A stretch of 64,000 bases of DNA from Bacilli bacterium (GCA_017477255.1 JAFUXB010000004.1:62001-126000), one strand, 5' to 3'; shown: positions 27,501-35,694, counted from the stretch's first letter. The notes: generated by a model from the sequence alone, not told the origin. Numbers and translations: made by a program.

Positions 27501-27631
27501 GACAATCTGGTGGCGATGAAGGAAGCAAAAAGAAAGGTTGTGGTGGCGAAGTTATCGCAACTAGCGCACTTGTTTCTATCGTTGCAATCAGTGCTTTAGG
27601 ATTAGCTATTGCTAAGAAAAAACAAAAATAA
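24599..27631 (+). CDS. large secreted surface protein with Ig-like and lectin-like domains and C-terminal GCGG-helix anchor
   Basis: The ATG at 24599 is chosen because SD AGGAGG stands just before it and a clean signal peptide follows (KVVTFMLSALAFAALTGASA). The mature protein (total 1010 residues) has two N-terminal beta-sandwich, lectin/LamG-like regions (about 45-240 and 250-450), two or three Ig-like domains (about 500-670) and another jelly-roll (about 690-885). A final Ig-like domain lies at about 890-970. It ends with KKKGCGG, a hydrophobic helix and a KKKQK tail, resembling a surface-anchoring signal but not LPXTG. It is likely a glycan-binding cell-surface component of this locus. 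Binding specificity is unknown. Confidence 0.75.
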   Translation: MKSKTKVVTFMLSALAFAALTGASATNLSRNVPSKPNLKLVTPKKAAEEDDVLFKEDFTQETSTWANFDFIDGKAVYNAAGTWTNVPIPASAFVESNNYEFSMHIKYTDSQSVFLHLAHADGDGENRNLYLEIIGGGAFWRFANFGECDIYDNSGEDQGSLGQNFQSKLQNEGIELKFVVLDEVIEIYGEGRRIISVPYTAFGNNRYGTKTRRAIKKGIIDGFGIDCRGAAGSLIIDKFEMREAKKAETYYHFENKITDGFYTMPLTYKNLYRENFSVSADFEVHRGLVENGENHAYPKIQLLMNQIIPNEGVTLSDPSNFLNFQEYLDREFQTAWLGGISPSTGSWAGAGGQYVQSKFDDTKFNMTVDVNGDNIKMTTRALEGPDAAHSVDVIETSFANLGLTKGKLLAVRLQNEWTNVLNGTYIGYEGNTGIISTISGNRFLSGREVVANAQVFGQALADGAWYLDGTKTEVTGLEFKSSAIAVGNHTLAYGNDTVKSNPVSFEVFDNLITISADKTELYPIDTIKITAEKEGDFTGLETSWEVNGVKVEGETGDELELTDLEVGDYEVVCKAGTYISNKVSFTVKTPTIKVEASKGAYDVSEKALLKATTAGLSDDDHLVWYANDEILEQTGKEIELPLAAYEEAGQVEIYALSASGIESNKITLFITHDVYARLSGDENWKCAYKQEIAENDTFGAYSAVADTDGSFYYMPQNSDGGNDAQFPAVTIETQLWSMEYDLFIPESVKGYGGEYYVYPQAAGMDSKHPNDFIELALGVGNAKVRPYVKTHEAGVIYEYKDFNTGLDLTYGEGVVDFGWNHIVYAMEGNTGTFYINGKLAFYATIPNSTVPGGFVMSMYPGAGGKIPLGFKNFSVYGVVEPAPEVAAVNLSASAVSIKVGQTAIFSASVSPYNAEYETIEWYVNGQKVEGENKLTYTFTGTAAGSYEIMCKIDGIESNKKTITVTEEGQSGGDEGSKKKGCGGEVIATSALVSIVAISALGLAIAKKKQK

Positions 27632-27647
27632 TTTGTTTTAACTTATA

Positions 27648-27677
27648 ATAAGAGAGCGGGATTTCCCGCTCTCTTAT
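27648..27677. other. strong 13-bp hairpin between operon genes
   Basis: ATAAGAGAGCGGG (27648-27660) and CCCGCTCTCTTAT (27665-27677) form a perfect stem with a 4-nt loop. No T-run follows, so it is not a standard terminator on the plus strand. It ends 12 bp before the ATG of the next lipoprotein gene, which has no SD. It could stabilise upstream RNA, partly terminate, or limit translation of the two downstream genes. Confidence 0.75.
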
Positions 27678-27689
27678 AAATAAAATATT

Positions 27690-29570
27690 ATGAAATGTAA
27701 GAGATTTATTTCTTTAGTATCAATTATGCTTTTATTAGGTGGAACTTCATGTAAAAAAGAAACTAAAAATGAAGAAGTTTTTAGTTATGATGATTTATAT
27801 AAATCAGTTTATAAAGAACCTTTTAATTTAAATGATAATAAATCATCGAAACCTCTTTATGGATTTACTAATAACACTTACCAAGGTTTTAATAATTGGT
27901 ATTTTTTATATGATGATCTTAAAGAAATGAATTTTGATAAAAATAAAGGGGCTTTTGTAGGAAATAACAACATTTTAAAAGAAAATGAAATTACTTTAAA
28001 AGGAAAAGTAACCTTAAAATATATCGCAGAATTTAGTGGTGAATCTTTTATTTATGGATTTGTTAAACATGATAAAAATTCAAAAAAGAGTGCGGATTTG
28101 AAGGTTTATTTAAAAAATAACGTTGTTTTTACTAAGTCAATTTCAAACGTAGAAACAGATGGAATTTATTTTGAAAGTAGTAAATTTAATTTAAATGTTA
28201 ATGATGAAATTTTAATTGAAATAAGTTCAGAAGACGCCTTAATTCATTTTGAACCAGTTATTACTTCAAATTCTTCAAATAATGAATCTTTATATCATTT
28301 AAATGATTTTAATGAGCAATATGGTGATGTTTTCCCTTGGTATAACGAAGAAGAACACACATTATATATGCGTTATTTATATTCTCCTGATGCTACAAAT
28401 GGTGATTTTTATAATCAGATTGATTTATCAACAAATTTAGTAAGAATGAAAACTTATCCTGAAGCAGGAAATTATGAAATTTGGGAAAAGCAAAGACAAA
28501 ATTATGATTTAAATTTTGTATTTGATTGTAATAGATTTATTGATCGAACTGAATACACTTATGGAATTAGAGATTGCATGCTTTATAGAGATAAAGAAAA
28601 TGGAAGATTTTTATTAATTGGAGGATGTTATCGTACTTTTAGTGGTCCAATTTGGGATAGTGATTTAATGATTTATGCTAGTGATGATGATATGGCTTTA
28701 AGTTGGAGTAAACCAGGAGTTCCTGTTGAAACTAATATAAAAAGTCATTTACCTGAATGTCCATCACTATTAAAAATAGGTGATAGATGGTATACATTTG
28801 TTTCAATGAGTCACGTTACTACACATCAAATCGGAGCTTTACAATATCGAATTGGTGATAAAGATAAAGATTGTTTAGATGTAAACTGGATGGATAAAGA
28901 CGTTTATTATTTAGATGGAGAAGATTTATGTGCTGCTAGACCTACACAAATTGGTGATAAAACTTATATGTGGGGCTGGATTACTGCATCTTATGATGGA
29001 GTCCCAATGAAACCTTGGGCAGGATATTTAAACTTACCTAGAGAAGTTGTTCAAAGAAGTGATGGTTCACTTGGTGGAAGAATGGATCCAGGACTTGAAA
29101 AATTCTTAAATTATGGAAAATTAGTTGATACACCAAAAATTGATTTAACTTCAAATAATATGACTATAGTTAGAAATAATAATTATAGAAATTTAGTTAA
29201 ATTTAATGCTTCTTTAAAAAACACAAATGAAATTAGCTATTGTATTGTTCAAAATAAAAAACTTTATAAAGTCTCGTTAATTAAAGAAAATAATGAGGTT
29301 TTGATGCAAATTTCATCTCCAGATGACCCAAAGCATAAAATAAATTCAACTTTAAAAGTTCATTCTCCATCAGCTGATGATAATTATGAAATTAAAATTG
29401 TAATTGATGGAAGAATAATAGAATTTTTCGTAAATGATGATAATGCTTTAAGTGCATCAACATCGATGATTAAAACTGATGCTTATGATTCTTATTTATT
29501 ATCAAGTGGAGATACTAGCATCTCTAATTTTAAAATTTATCGATTAAGGAGTTATTATGACTGTGAATAA
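27690..29570 (+). CDS. GH32-like lipoprotein with RDC variant motif (copy 2)
   Basis: This 626-residue lipoprotein has lipobox TSC with Cys21, a beta-rich N-terminal domain (about 45-190) and a GH32-like propeller. QYGDVFPWY contains the putative nucleophile Asp. GIRDCMLYRD stands where GH32 has RDP. ECPSLLKIGDRWYTF contains the putative acid/base Glu. The C-terminal sandwich ends ISNFKIYRLR. The Pro-to-Cys change is shared with the next gene and not with the paralogue at 16595. Whether the two RDC proteins are enzymes or binding proteins is open. No SD is seen; a strong hairpin lies 12 bp upstream. It overlaps the next gene by 14 bp. Confidence 0.78.
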   Translation: MKCKRFISLVSIMLLLGGTSCKKETKNEEVFSYDDLYKSVYKEPFNLNDNKSSKPLYGFTNNTYQGFNNWYFLYDDLKEMNFDKNKGAFVGNNNILKENEITLKGKVTLKYIAEFSGESFIYGFVKHDKNSKKSADLKVYLKNNVVFTKSISNVETDGIYFESSKFNLNVNDEILIEISSEDALIHFEPVITSNSSNNESLYHLNDFNEQYGDVFPWYNEEEHTLYMRYLYSPDATNGDFYNQIDLSTNLVRMKTYPEAGNYEIWEKQRQNYDLNFVFDCNRFIDRTEYTYGIRDCMLYRDKENGRFLLIGGCYRTFSGPIWDSDLMIYASDDDMALSWSKPGVPVETNIKSHLPECPSLLKIGDRWYTFVSMSHVTTHQIGALQYRIGDKDKDCLDVNWMDKDVYYLDGEDLCAARPTQIGDKTYMWGWITASYDGVPMKPWAGYLNLPREVVQRSDGSLGGRMDPGLEKFLNYGKLVDTPKIDLTSNNMTIVRNNNYRNLVKFNASLKNTNEISYCIVQNKKLYKVSLIKENNEVLMQISSPDDPKHKINSTLKVHSPSADDNYEIKIVIDGRIIEFFVNDDNALSASTSMIKTDAYDSYLLSSGDTSISNFKIYRLRSYYDCE

Positions 29571-31455
29571 GAAGTTATTTTATTTTTTATTTGTTTGCAG
29601 CAGCTTACTTTTAACAGGTTGTAAAGGTAAAACAGTTGAACCAGATAATAAGGAAGAAGAAGTAAATAGCTACGATCTTATTTATAATGGAGGTTCAAAA
29701 GAAAAACATCCAATCGTTAAAAAATATACTGACTTTAATAGAGCAAGTTATGGCTATATGTTTAACGAAGTCCAAGGTTATAATAACTGGAATTATATCG
29801 AGAAAAACGATGGATTTGAGCCAACTCAAATGTTTTTTATTGATGGAAAATGGCAAATAAATGGTGGTGAATTTGATAAAGGAATATTTAAAACAGTAGA
29901 ATCACAAAAATTAGGTTATTTATATCAAATTCCTCAAGCAGGAAATTATTCATTTAATGGAACTTTAAAAAATATTGAATTAAAAGATAGTAGCTTAAAA
30001 ATATACAAAAATGACGAATTAATCTATGAATTAAGCGTTAATAAATATGATGTTGATGGAAGATATTTTGAATTAACTCATGCATTTAATTTAAATGATA
30101 AATTATATTTTTTAGTAAACGGAGAAAGTACTTATTTAAATCCTTGTATTGTTAAAGGTGAAATTGAAGCATTAAGAGATTCTTTATATAATTCACATAC
30201 TGATTGGAATTATTATGGGGATATTCATTGCTATTATTATAAAGACGAATTATATCTTTTCCATTTGTGGAATCATTCAGGGTTATGGCAATGGTATTGT
30301 CAAAAAGGTCATGACATGTTTCATTATGAAGAATGTGATTACGATACATCATTTGTTAAAAATCATTACATGGCATGGGGAAATAGTGCAGATGTAGTCG
30401 ATTACAATCAATATTCATCAGCAAGAGATTGTACAACATTTTTTGATGAAGAAGTTAATAGATATAGATCAATTGGCTTAGGTTATAGAAAAGATGGAGC
30501 ACCTGGACAAACATCTTGTGATTTATTTTTAAGAACATCAAGTGATAGCCTAGGATTTGATTGGTCTGAACCAGCTATTGCCTTAAGAAAATTCCCATTA
30601 ACTTCAGATGGAGAACCTGAATGTTCACAACTTATTAAAATAGGAAAAAGATGGTATTTATGTGCTGGAGTTAGTGGACAATCAATACATGGAGTTGGAA
30701 CTTGTTCATATTGGGTAAGTGAAGAAAATCAAACAATTGATGAAGTAAATTGGCAAGCTTTACCAACAAATAAATTAGATGGTGAAGATTTATGCGTTCC
30801 TCAAATAGAAAAAGTAAGAGATAAATATTATTTATTTGGTTGGATGCCAAGTCATTATAATGGAAATAACTGGGGTGGATATAAAAATTTACCACGTGAA
30901 GTATATGTAAGAGAAGATGGAACATTAGGTACTAAATTTGATGAAAGATGTACTAAGCTTTTAAATAAAGGATCATATTTTAAATTAAATGAAATTAATG
31001 TAGTTTTAGAAAAAAACCTCGTAAATCTCACACCAAATTCTTTAATTTTTAATGGAAATGACAAAATAACTCTTCAAAAACAAATTGAAGCTTCTTATAT
31101 AGAATTTGATGTTAACTTCCAATCAGGCAATGAAATTAGATATTCAATGAATGATGGATATGATAATTATGATTTAGTTTTAAGAAGAACTAATGAAGGT
31201 GCTTATATGGAAGTAGTCAACGGACATGGCTTTGTAAGTTCTTCATATAATTTAAAATGTAACAATAATAATTTCCACGTGAAATTAACTGTTGAAGGTA
31301 AGATTGTTGAATTCAGTGTAAATGATTTAATTGTTTTAAGTGGAAGAACTTATATGACTGAAAAATATACACCATCATTTATAGCAGATGGAAATTTAGA
31401 ATTAACAAATATTAAAATAAATAGACTCACACAGCTCTATGATGTTTATGATTAA
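29557..31455 (+). CDS. GH32-like lipoprotein with RDC variant motif (copy 3)
   Basis: This 632-residue paralogue of the preceding gene has lipobox LTGC (Cys22), an N-terminal beta-rich domain, and propeller sites YYGDIHCYYY, SARDCTTFFD and PECSQLIKIGKRWYL. Here the acid/base motif is ECS rather than ECP. Three GH32-like lipoproteins of similar length in one operon suggest duplication and specialisation for different linkages. The ATG lies inside the previous gene with an AAGGAG SD. It is the last gene of the operon; a long imperfect stem-loop follows its stop. Confidence 0.78.
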   Translation: MTVNKKLFYFLFVCSSLLLTGCKGKTVEPDNKEEEVNSYDLIYNGGSKEKHPIVKKYTDFNRASYGYMFNEVQGYNNWNYIEKNDGFEPTQMFFIDGKWQINGGEFDKGIFKTVESQKLGYLYQIPQAGNYSFNGTLKNIELKDSSLKIYKNDELIYELSVNKYDVDGRYFELTHAFNLNDKLYFLVNGESTYLNPCIVKGEIEALRDSLYNSHTDWNYYGDIHCYYYKDELYLFHLWNHSGLWQWYCQKGHDMFHYEECDYDTSFVKNHYMAWGNSADVVDYNQYSSARDCTTFFDEEVNRYRSIGLGYRKDGAPGQTSCDLFLRTSSDSLGFDWSEPAIALRKFPLTSDGEPECSQLIKIGKRWYLCAGVSGQSIHGVGTCSYWVSEENQTIDEVNWQALPTNKLDGEDLCVPQIEKVRDKYYLFGWMPSHYNGNNWGGYKNLPREVYVREDGTLGTKFDERCTKLLNKGSYFKLNEINVVLEKNLVNLTPNSLIFNGNDKITLQKQIEASYIEFDVNFQSGNEIRYSMNDGYDNYDLVLRRTNEGAYMEVVNGHGFVSSSYNLKCNNNNFHVKLTVEGKIVEFSVNDLIVLSGRTYMTEKYTPSFIADGNLELTNIKINRLTQLYDVYD

Positions 31456-31479
31456 CATTTTTTAAAAATTTGAGTTAAG

Positions 31480-31545
31480 TGCCAATTTTGCAAAAAATAG
31501 AACATTTTTCGTAGGAAAAATGCAGTGGAAATTGCAAAAATGGCA
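31480..31545. other. long nested stem-loop after the GH32 operon
   Basis: TGCCAATTTTGCAA (31480-31493) pairs with TTGCAAAAATGGCA (31532-31545) with one mismatch. Inside is a second perfect stem, CATTTTTC (31503-31510) with GAAAAATG (31515-31522). No T-run follows. It may end or protect the operon transcript, or be the end of a small repeated element, since the 96-bp repeat begins 50 bp further on. The 304-bp gap 31456-31759 contains no gene. Confidence 0.6.
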
Positions 31546-31594
31546 GATAAGACAAAATTTTGGTTTAAAACGTATTGATTTAGAAAGTTTTATT

Positions 31595-31690
31595 GTGAAT
31601 TCTTAAAATAAATTCCTGATAATGAATAAACCTAGAATTTATCATGCAAAATTCTTAAATTTTTATTTTAAATGGAATTTGAATTGAGAA
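31595..31690. repeat. 96-bp dispersed repeat, copy 1
   Basis: This stretch aligns end to end and without gaps, at roughly 80 percent identity by eye, with 62049-62144. The best-kept parts are the ends: CTTAAAATAAATTCCTGATA (near 31602) and GGAATTTGAATTGAGAA (31674-31690). AAATTCC and GGAATTT make the ends inverted relative to each other, as in a MITE-like element or structured RNA. It lies upstream of the second hypB gene. Confidence 0.7.
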
Positions 31691-31722
31691 TCCATGCTTA
31701 AAATAATTAATTATTTTAGTAG

Positions 31723-31751
31723 TTTAAAACGCTTTACTAATTTTATATAAT
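31723..31751 (+). promoter_or_regulatory. promoter of hypB copy 2, apparently leaderless
   Basis: -35-like TTTAAA (31723-31728) and -10 TATAAT (31746-31751) are 17 bp apart. The ATG is at 31760, so the transcript should start at or 1-2 bp before it. No SD is present. Confidence 0.5.
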
Positions 31752-31759
31752 ATCAGTAA

Positions 31760-32431
31760 ATGGAAAGTGTCCGTACAATTTTATTACATCGTTCAGCTTA
31801 TGCTGATAATGATCTTGAAGCAGATGCTTTAAGAAGTTATCTTAAAGAAAAAGGAGTATTTGTTGTTAATTTAATGTCTTCACCAGGAGCAGGAAAAACA
31901 ACAACCTTAACGGCTTTAATTAATAATCTTAAAGATAAAGTTAGAATTGGTGTAATGGAAGCAGATATTGATAGCGATGTTGATGCTATTAATATTGCTA
32001 AAAAAACTGGAGTTAAATCTATTCAACTTCATACAGGAGGCATGTGCCATTTAGATGCTGGAATGACTAAAACTGGTCTAGATGAAATAAATATTGATGA
32101 TTTAGACTTAGTTTTCTTAGAAAATGTTGGAAATTTAGTGTGTCCTGCTGAATTTGATACAGGTGCAACACTTGATATTATGATATTAAGTATTCCAGAA
32201 GGTGATGATAAACCACTTAAATACCCATTAGTATTTGAAAAAAGTGATTTAGTAATCATAAATAAAATTGATGCATTATCATATTTTAATTTCGATATGG
32301 AAAAATGTATTAATTCAATTAAAAAAAGAAATAAGGATGCAACAATTATTCCTATAAGTGCAAAAACAGGTGAAGGAATCGATAAAGTTGCTGATTATTT
32401 TATACAAAGACTTAAATTTTACAAGGAGTAA
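31760..32431 (+). CDS. hypB: HypB-like Ni-metallochaperone GTPase, copy 2
   Basis: This 223-residue GTPase has a P-loop SSPGAGKTTT (40-49), the block GVMEADIDSDVDA, metal-site residues Cys96-His97 and Cys129 in NVGNLVCPAEFDTG, and an intact guanine-specificity NKID (168-171). In the HypA-HypB pathway it delivers nickel to apo-[NiFe]-hydrogenase. It heads an operon with an Fe-S/FAD oxidoreductase and hypA. No hydrogenase structural genes are in the window, so the target enzyme is unknown. It is a paralogue of the gene at 11524, which has lost NKxD, so this copy is probably the functional chaperone. Confidence 0.9.
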   Translation: MESVRTILLHRSAYADNDLEADALRSYLKEKGVFVVNLMSSPGAGKTTTLTALINNLKDKVRIGVMEADIDSDVDAINIAKKTGVKSIQLHTGGMCHLDAGMTKTGLDEINIDDLDLVFLENVGNLVCPAEFDTGATLDIMILSIPEGDDKPLKYPLVFEKSDLVIINKIDALSYFNFDMEKCINSIKKRNKDATIIPISAKTGEGIDKVADYFIQRLKFYKE

Positions 32432-32437
32432 GCCGTT

Positions 32438-35332
32438 ATGTCAGAACAAAATGAAAAAGTAATCTCCAAATATCAAGGTGAAAAAGATTACGAATATGAA
32501 AAGGAATATAGAAAGTTAGCTAAAAAGATAACTGACGTAGTTCCTCACAAACTAGCAGGAGTTAAAACTACTGATCCAGAATATTGGGGATTAAGAGAAG
32601 TTTTAAAGATTGAACATGTTAGAATTCTTAATAAAATGAAATTAAGAAAATTCTACTCATTTGAAGAACTTCTTAAAATGAATAAAGAATATAATCCTGT
32701 TGAATTCCAAAAATTACTCGATGAAATGTCAGTTATTGGATTTATTGAATATGATTATGGTGATAATTATGCTTGGGAAGAACCAATAAAAGACGCACCA
32801 AAAATTAAAAGATATCGTTTAACATTCTTTGTTCCAGGTTCTGCAGAACTTATGAATTCTACTGTAGCTAGAATTGAAAAGAATCCTCCAGTAGCATCTT
32901 TCTTTGAAAGAATGACATTTATCCCACTTGCAGGAATTACTCAAATGATTCCACCTGGTGGTGATGGCGTTGGTATGCACGTTATTCCTGTTGAAAAAGC
33001 AATTGCACAAAACCAAGAAGCAATCGATGTTGAAAAGATTTCTCACTGGATGAAGAAATATGATGGACATATTGCTGCTGGTATTTGTTCATGTAGAGCA
33101 TCAAGAGCTGTCTTAGGTGATGGATGTATTGATGATGTTGATGATTGGTGTATTCAATTTGGTGATATGGCAGATTATGCTGTTGAAACTGGTCGTGCAC
33201 ACTATATTACTAAAGAAAGAGCACTCGAAATATTTGAACAATCAGAAAAGAATGGATTTGTTCACCAAATTACTAATATTGATGGTGAAAATAAAATCTT
33301 TGATATTTGTAACTGTGATGTAAAGATTTGTAACGCATTAAGAACTTCAATGTTATTTAATACTCCAAATCTTTCAAGAAGTAGCTACACTGCTAATGTT
33401 ACAAAAGATAAATGTGTTGCTTGTGGTCAATGTGTTGAAAATTGTCCAGCAGGTGCTGTTAAACTTGGTCAAAAATTATGTAAAGCTGATGGAAAAGAAG
33501 CTACATATCCAAGTCAACCACTCCCAGATAAGATCAAATGGGGAAAATATGCTTGGGATGAAAATTATAGAGATACAGCAAGAAGACATGATACTTATCC
33601 TTCAGGAACTGCACCATGTAAAGTTGCTTGTCCAGCACACGTCCCAGTTCAAGGTTATTTAAAACTTGCTAAAGAAGGAAAATATGAAGAAGCTTTAGCA
33701 TTAATTAAAACTCAAAACCCATTCCCAGCAGTTTGTGGTAGAGTTTGTAATAAACGCTGTGAAGATGCTTGTACTAGAGGAAAAATTGATGCTCCAGTTA
33801 GCATTGATGCAGTTAAAAAATTCGTTGCAGATTTAGATTTAAGAAGTGAAAAACCATATGTACCAGAAAAAATTATTGCTAATACACATGGTGAATTTGA
33901 AGAAAAGATCGCTATTATTGGTGCAGGTCCAGCAGGACTTAGTGCAGCTTATTATTTAGGTGTAATGGGCTTTAGACCAGTAGTATTTGAAAAGAATGAA
34001 AAAGCTGGTGGTATGCTTACTTATGGTATTCCATCATATAAACTTGAAAAAGATGTTATTGAAAAAGAAATCGATGTAATCAAAGCTTTAGGCGTTGAAA
34101 TTAAAACCGGCGTTGAAGTTGGTAAAGATATTACAATCGAAGAACTTAAAAAACAAGGATTCAAAGCTTTCTATATTGCAATTGGTTGCCAAGGTGGAAG
34201 AAGACCAGGTGTTGCTAATGATGAAGCAAAAGGAACTGATATTGCAGTAGATTATTTAAGAAATGCTTTAAGTGAAAAGAAAGAATTCAAAGGCGAAGTT
34301 GTTGTTGTCGGTGGTGGTAACGTTGCTGTTGACTGTGCAAGAACTGCTCATAGACTTGGTGCTAAGAAAGTCTCAATGGTCTGCTTAGAAGATAGAGATC
34401 ATATGCCAGCATCAAATGAAGAAGTTAGAGAAACTCTTGAAGAAAATATTGAAATCGTCAATTGTTATGGACCAAAAGAACTCAAAGTTAATGCCAAAGG
34501 CGAAGTTACAAGTATCGTATTTAAAAAATGTACTGCAACTTTAGATGCTGAAGGTAAATTTAATCCTCAATATGATGAAAATGAAACTATTGAACTCGAA
34601 GCAGGAAAAGTTATATTCGCTATTGGACAAACTATTGTCTGGGGTGACTTATTAAAAGGAACAAAAGTTACATTCTGGCATGGAAATTATCCAATCGCTG
34701 ATAAGATGACTTATCAAACTGCTGATGAAGATATCTTCGTTGGTGGTGATGTTTATAGCGGTCCAAAATTTGTTATTGATGCAATTGCAGCAGGACATCA
34801 AGTTGCTGATGCATTAGCAAGACACGTTAGACCAAACGCTCACCCAACTATCGCATTTAACCAAAGAGGATTTGTACAATTAAATAAAGATGATATCACT
34901 CTTCCAGGTTATGATGATGCAGGTAGACAAGAAGAAGGAATGGATGAAAGTGTTGATTATAAGAATTCATTTAAAGATGCTCACAAGACTTTAACTGAAG
35001 AACAAGTCCGCATTGAAACAAGTCGTTGCTTATCTTGTGGTGCTGCATTTGTTGATCCACATAAATGTATCGGTTGTGGTATCTGTACTACAAAATGTCA
35101 TTTCGATGCAATCCATTTAGTTAGAGACCATCCAGAAATGTCAAATATGAGAGTTGCTGAAAAGAAAGTCGGCGGACTCGCAGGATATGCCTTAAAACGT
35201 GCTGTTAAGATTGTTGCTCATTCAGGTAGTAAAGAAGCTCGTGAAATGGCTAAAAAACGTAAAGCTTATAAAAAAGCAAACAAAGAATTTAATAAAACTC
35301 ATCCAAATACAGGTAATTCAATAGATGCATGA
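32438..35332 (+). CDS. multidomain Fe-S/FAD oxidoreductase (ferredoxin domain + GltD-like NAD(P)H module)
   Basis: The 964-residue fusion begins with a region to about 130 that looks like a winged-helix-like segment. A Cys-rich part follows, with GICSCRASRAVLGDGC (215-230), DICNC (289-293) and a ferredoxin motif CVACGQCVENCP (326-337). A GltD-type N-terminal Fe-S region includes CKVACPAHVPVQGYL (394-408) and CGRVCNKRCEDAC (433-445). Then come the FAD fold IAIIGAGPAGLSAAYYLG (491-508), an NAD(P) fold VVVVGGGNVAVDCARTA (about 598) and a C-terminal CIGCGICTTKCHFDAI. It probably transfers electrons between NAD(P)H and ferredoxin or a partner enzyme. It lies between hypB and hypA (8-bp overlap with hypA), suggesting a hydrogenase-linked role. 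SD AAGGAG. Confidence 0.82.
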   Translation: MSEQNEKVISKYQGEKDYEYEKEYRKLAKKITDVVPHKLAGVKTTDPEYWGLREVLKIEHVRILNKMKLRKFYSFEELLKMNKEYNPVEFQKLLDEMSVIGFIEYDYGDNYAWEEPIKDAPKIKRYRLTFFVPGSAELMNSTVARIEKNPPVASFFERMTFIPLAGITQMIPPGGDGVGMHVIPVEKAIAQNQEAIDVEKISHWMKKYDGHIAAGICSCRASRAVLGDGCIDDVDDWCIQFGDMADYAVETGRAHYITKERALEIFEQSEKNGFVHQITNIDGENKIFDICNCDVKICNALRTSMLFNTPNLSRSSYTANVTKDKCVACGQCVENCPAGAVKLGQKLCKADGKEATYPSQPLPDKIKWGKYAWDENYRDTARRHDTYPSGTAPCKVACPAHVPVQGYLKLAKEGKYEEALALIKTQNPFPAVCGRVCNKRCEDACTRGKIDAPVSIDAVKKFVADLDLRSEKPYVPEKIIANTHGEFEEKIAIIGAGPAGLSAAYYLGVMGFRPVVFEKNEKAGGMLTYGIPSYKLEKDVIEKEIDVIKALGVEIKTGVEVGKDITIEELKKQGFKAFYIAIGCQGGRRPGVANDEAKGTDIAVDYLRNALSEKKEFKGEVVVVGGGNVAVDCARTAHRLGAKKVSMVCLEDRDHMPASNEEVRETLEENIEIVNCYGPKELKVNAKGEVTSIVFKKCTATLDAEGKFNPQYDENETIELEAGKVIFAIGQTIVWGDLLKGTKVTFWHGNYPIADKMTYQTADEDIFVGGDVYSGPKFVIDAIAAGHQVADALARHVRPNAHPTIAFNQRGFVQLNKDDITLPGYDDAGRQEEGMDESVDYKNSFKDAHKTLTEEQVRIETSRCLSCGAAFVDPHKCIGCGICTTKCHFDAIHLVRDHPEMSNMRVAEKKVGGLAGYALKRAVKIVAHSGSKEAREMAKKRKAYKKANKEFNKTHPNTGNSIDA

Positions 35333-35669
35333 GTTAGGAATAGTTGTTCACGTCATTAAACAAATTGAACAACTTGCTAAAGAAAATAATGTTAAAGAAG
35401 TTTGTGAACTTACTCTAGAAGTTGGTGAAGTAAGTGGTGTTGTAAAAGAATATTTTGTTGATGCATTTGAATGGTCAAAAAAGAAAACAGAATATATGAA
35501 AAACACCAAACTCAATCTAATCTTTATTGAAGCTATCTCTTATTGTGAAGATTGTAAAGAAACTTATAAGACAACTGCATATGGAAAAGAATGTCCAAAA
35601 TGTGGTGGTGGAAATACATATCTTGTAAGTGGTAGAGATGTAATGATCAAAGAGGTAAAAGTAATATAG
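35325..35669 (+). CDS. hypA: HypA-like Ni-metallochaperone
   Basis: This 114-residue protein has the invariant N-terminus MHELGI, in which the amino terminus and His2 bind Ni. It also has a zinc site formed by CEDC (residues 73-76) and CPKC (90-93). It works with HypB to load nickel into [NiFe]-hydrogenase. It starts inside the oxidoreductase gene (8-bp overlap) and ends at an intrinsic terminator, so hypB, the Fe-S/FAD oxidoreductase and hypA form one transcription unit. Confidence 0.88.
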   Translation: MHELGIVVHVIKQIEQLAKENNVKEVCELTLEVGEVSGVVKEYFVDAFEWSKKKTEYMKNTKLNLIFIEAISYCEDCKETYKTTAYGKECPKCGGGNTYLVSGRDVMIKEVKVI

Positions 35670-35691
35670 GTAGCTAAAAAGCTACCTTTTT
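35668..35691 (+). terminator. intrinsic terminator of the hypB-oxidoreductase-hypA operon
   Basis: AGGTAGC (35668-35674), loop TAAAAA and GCTACCT (35681-35687) are followed by TTTT. The stem begins in the hypA stop codon. Confidence 0.85.
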
Positions 35692-35694
35692 ACT

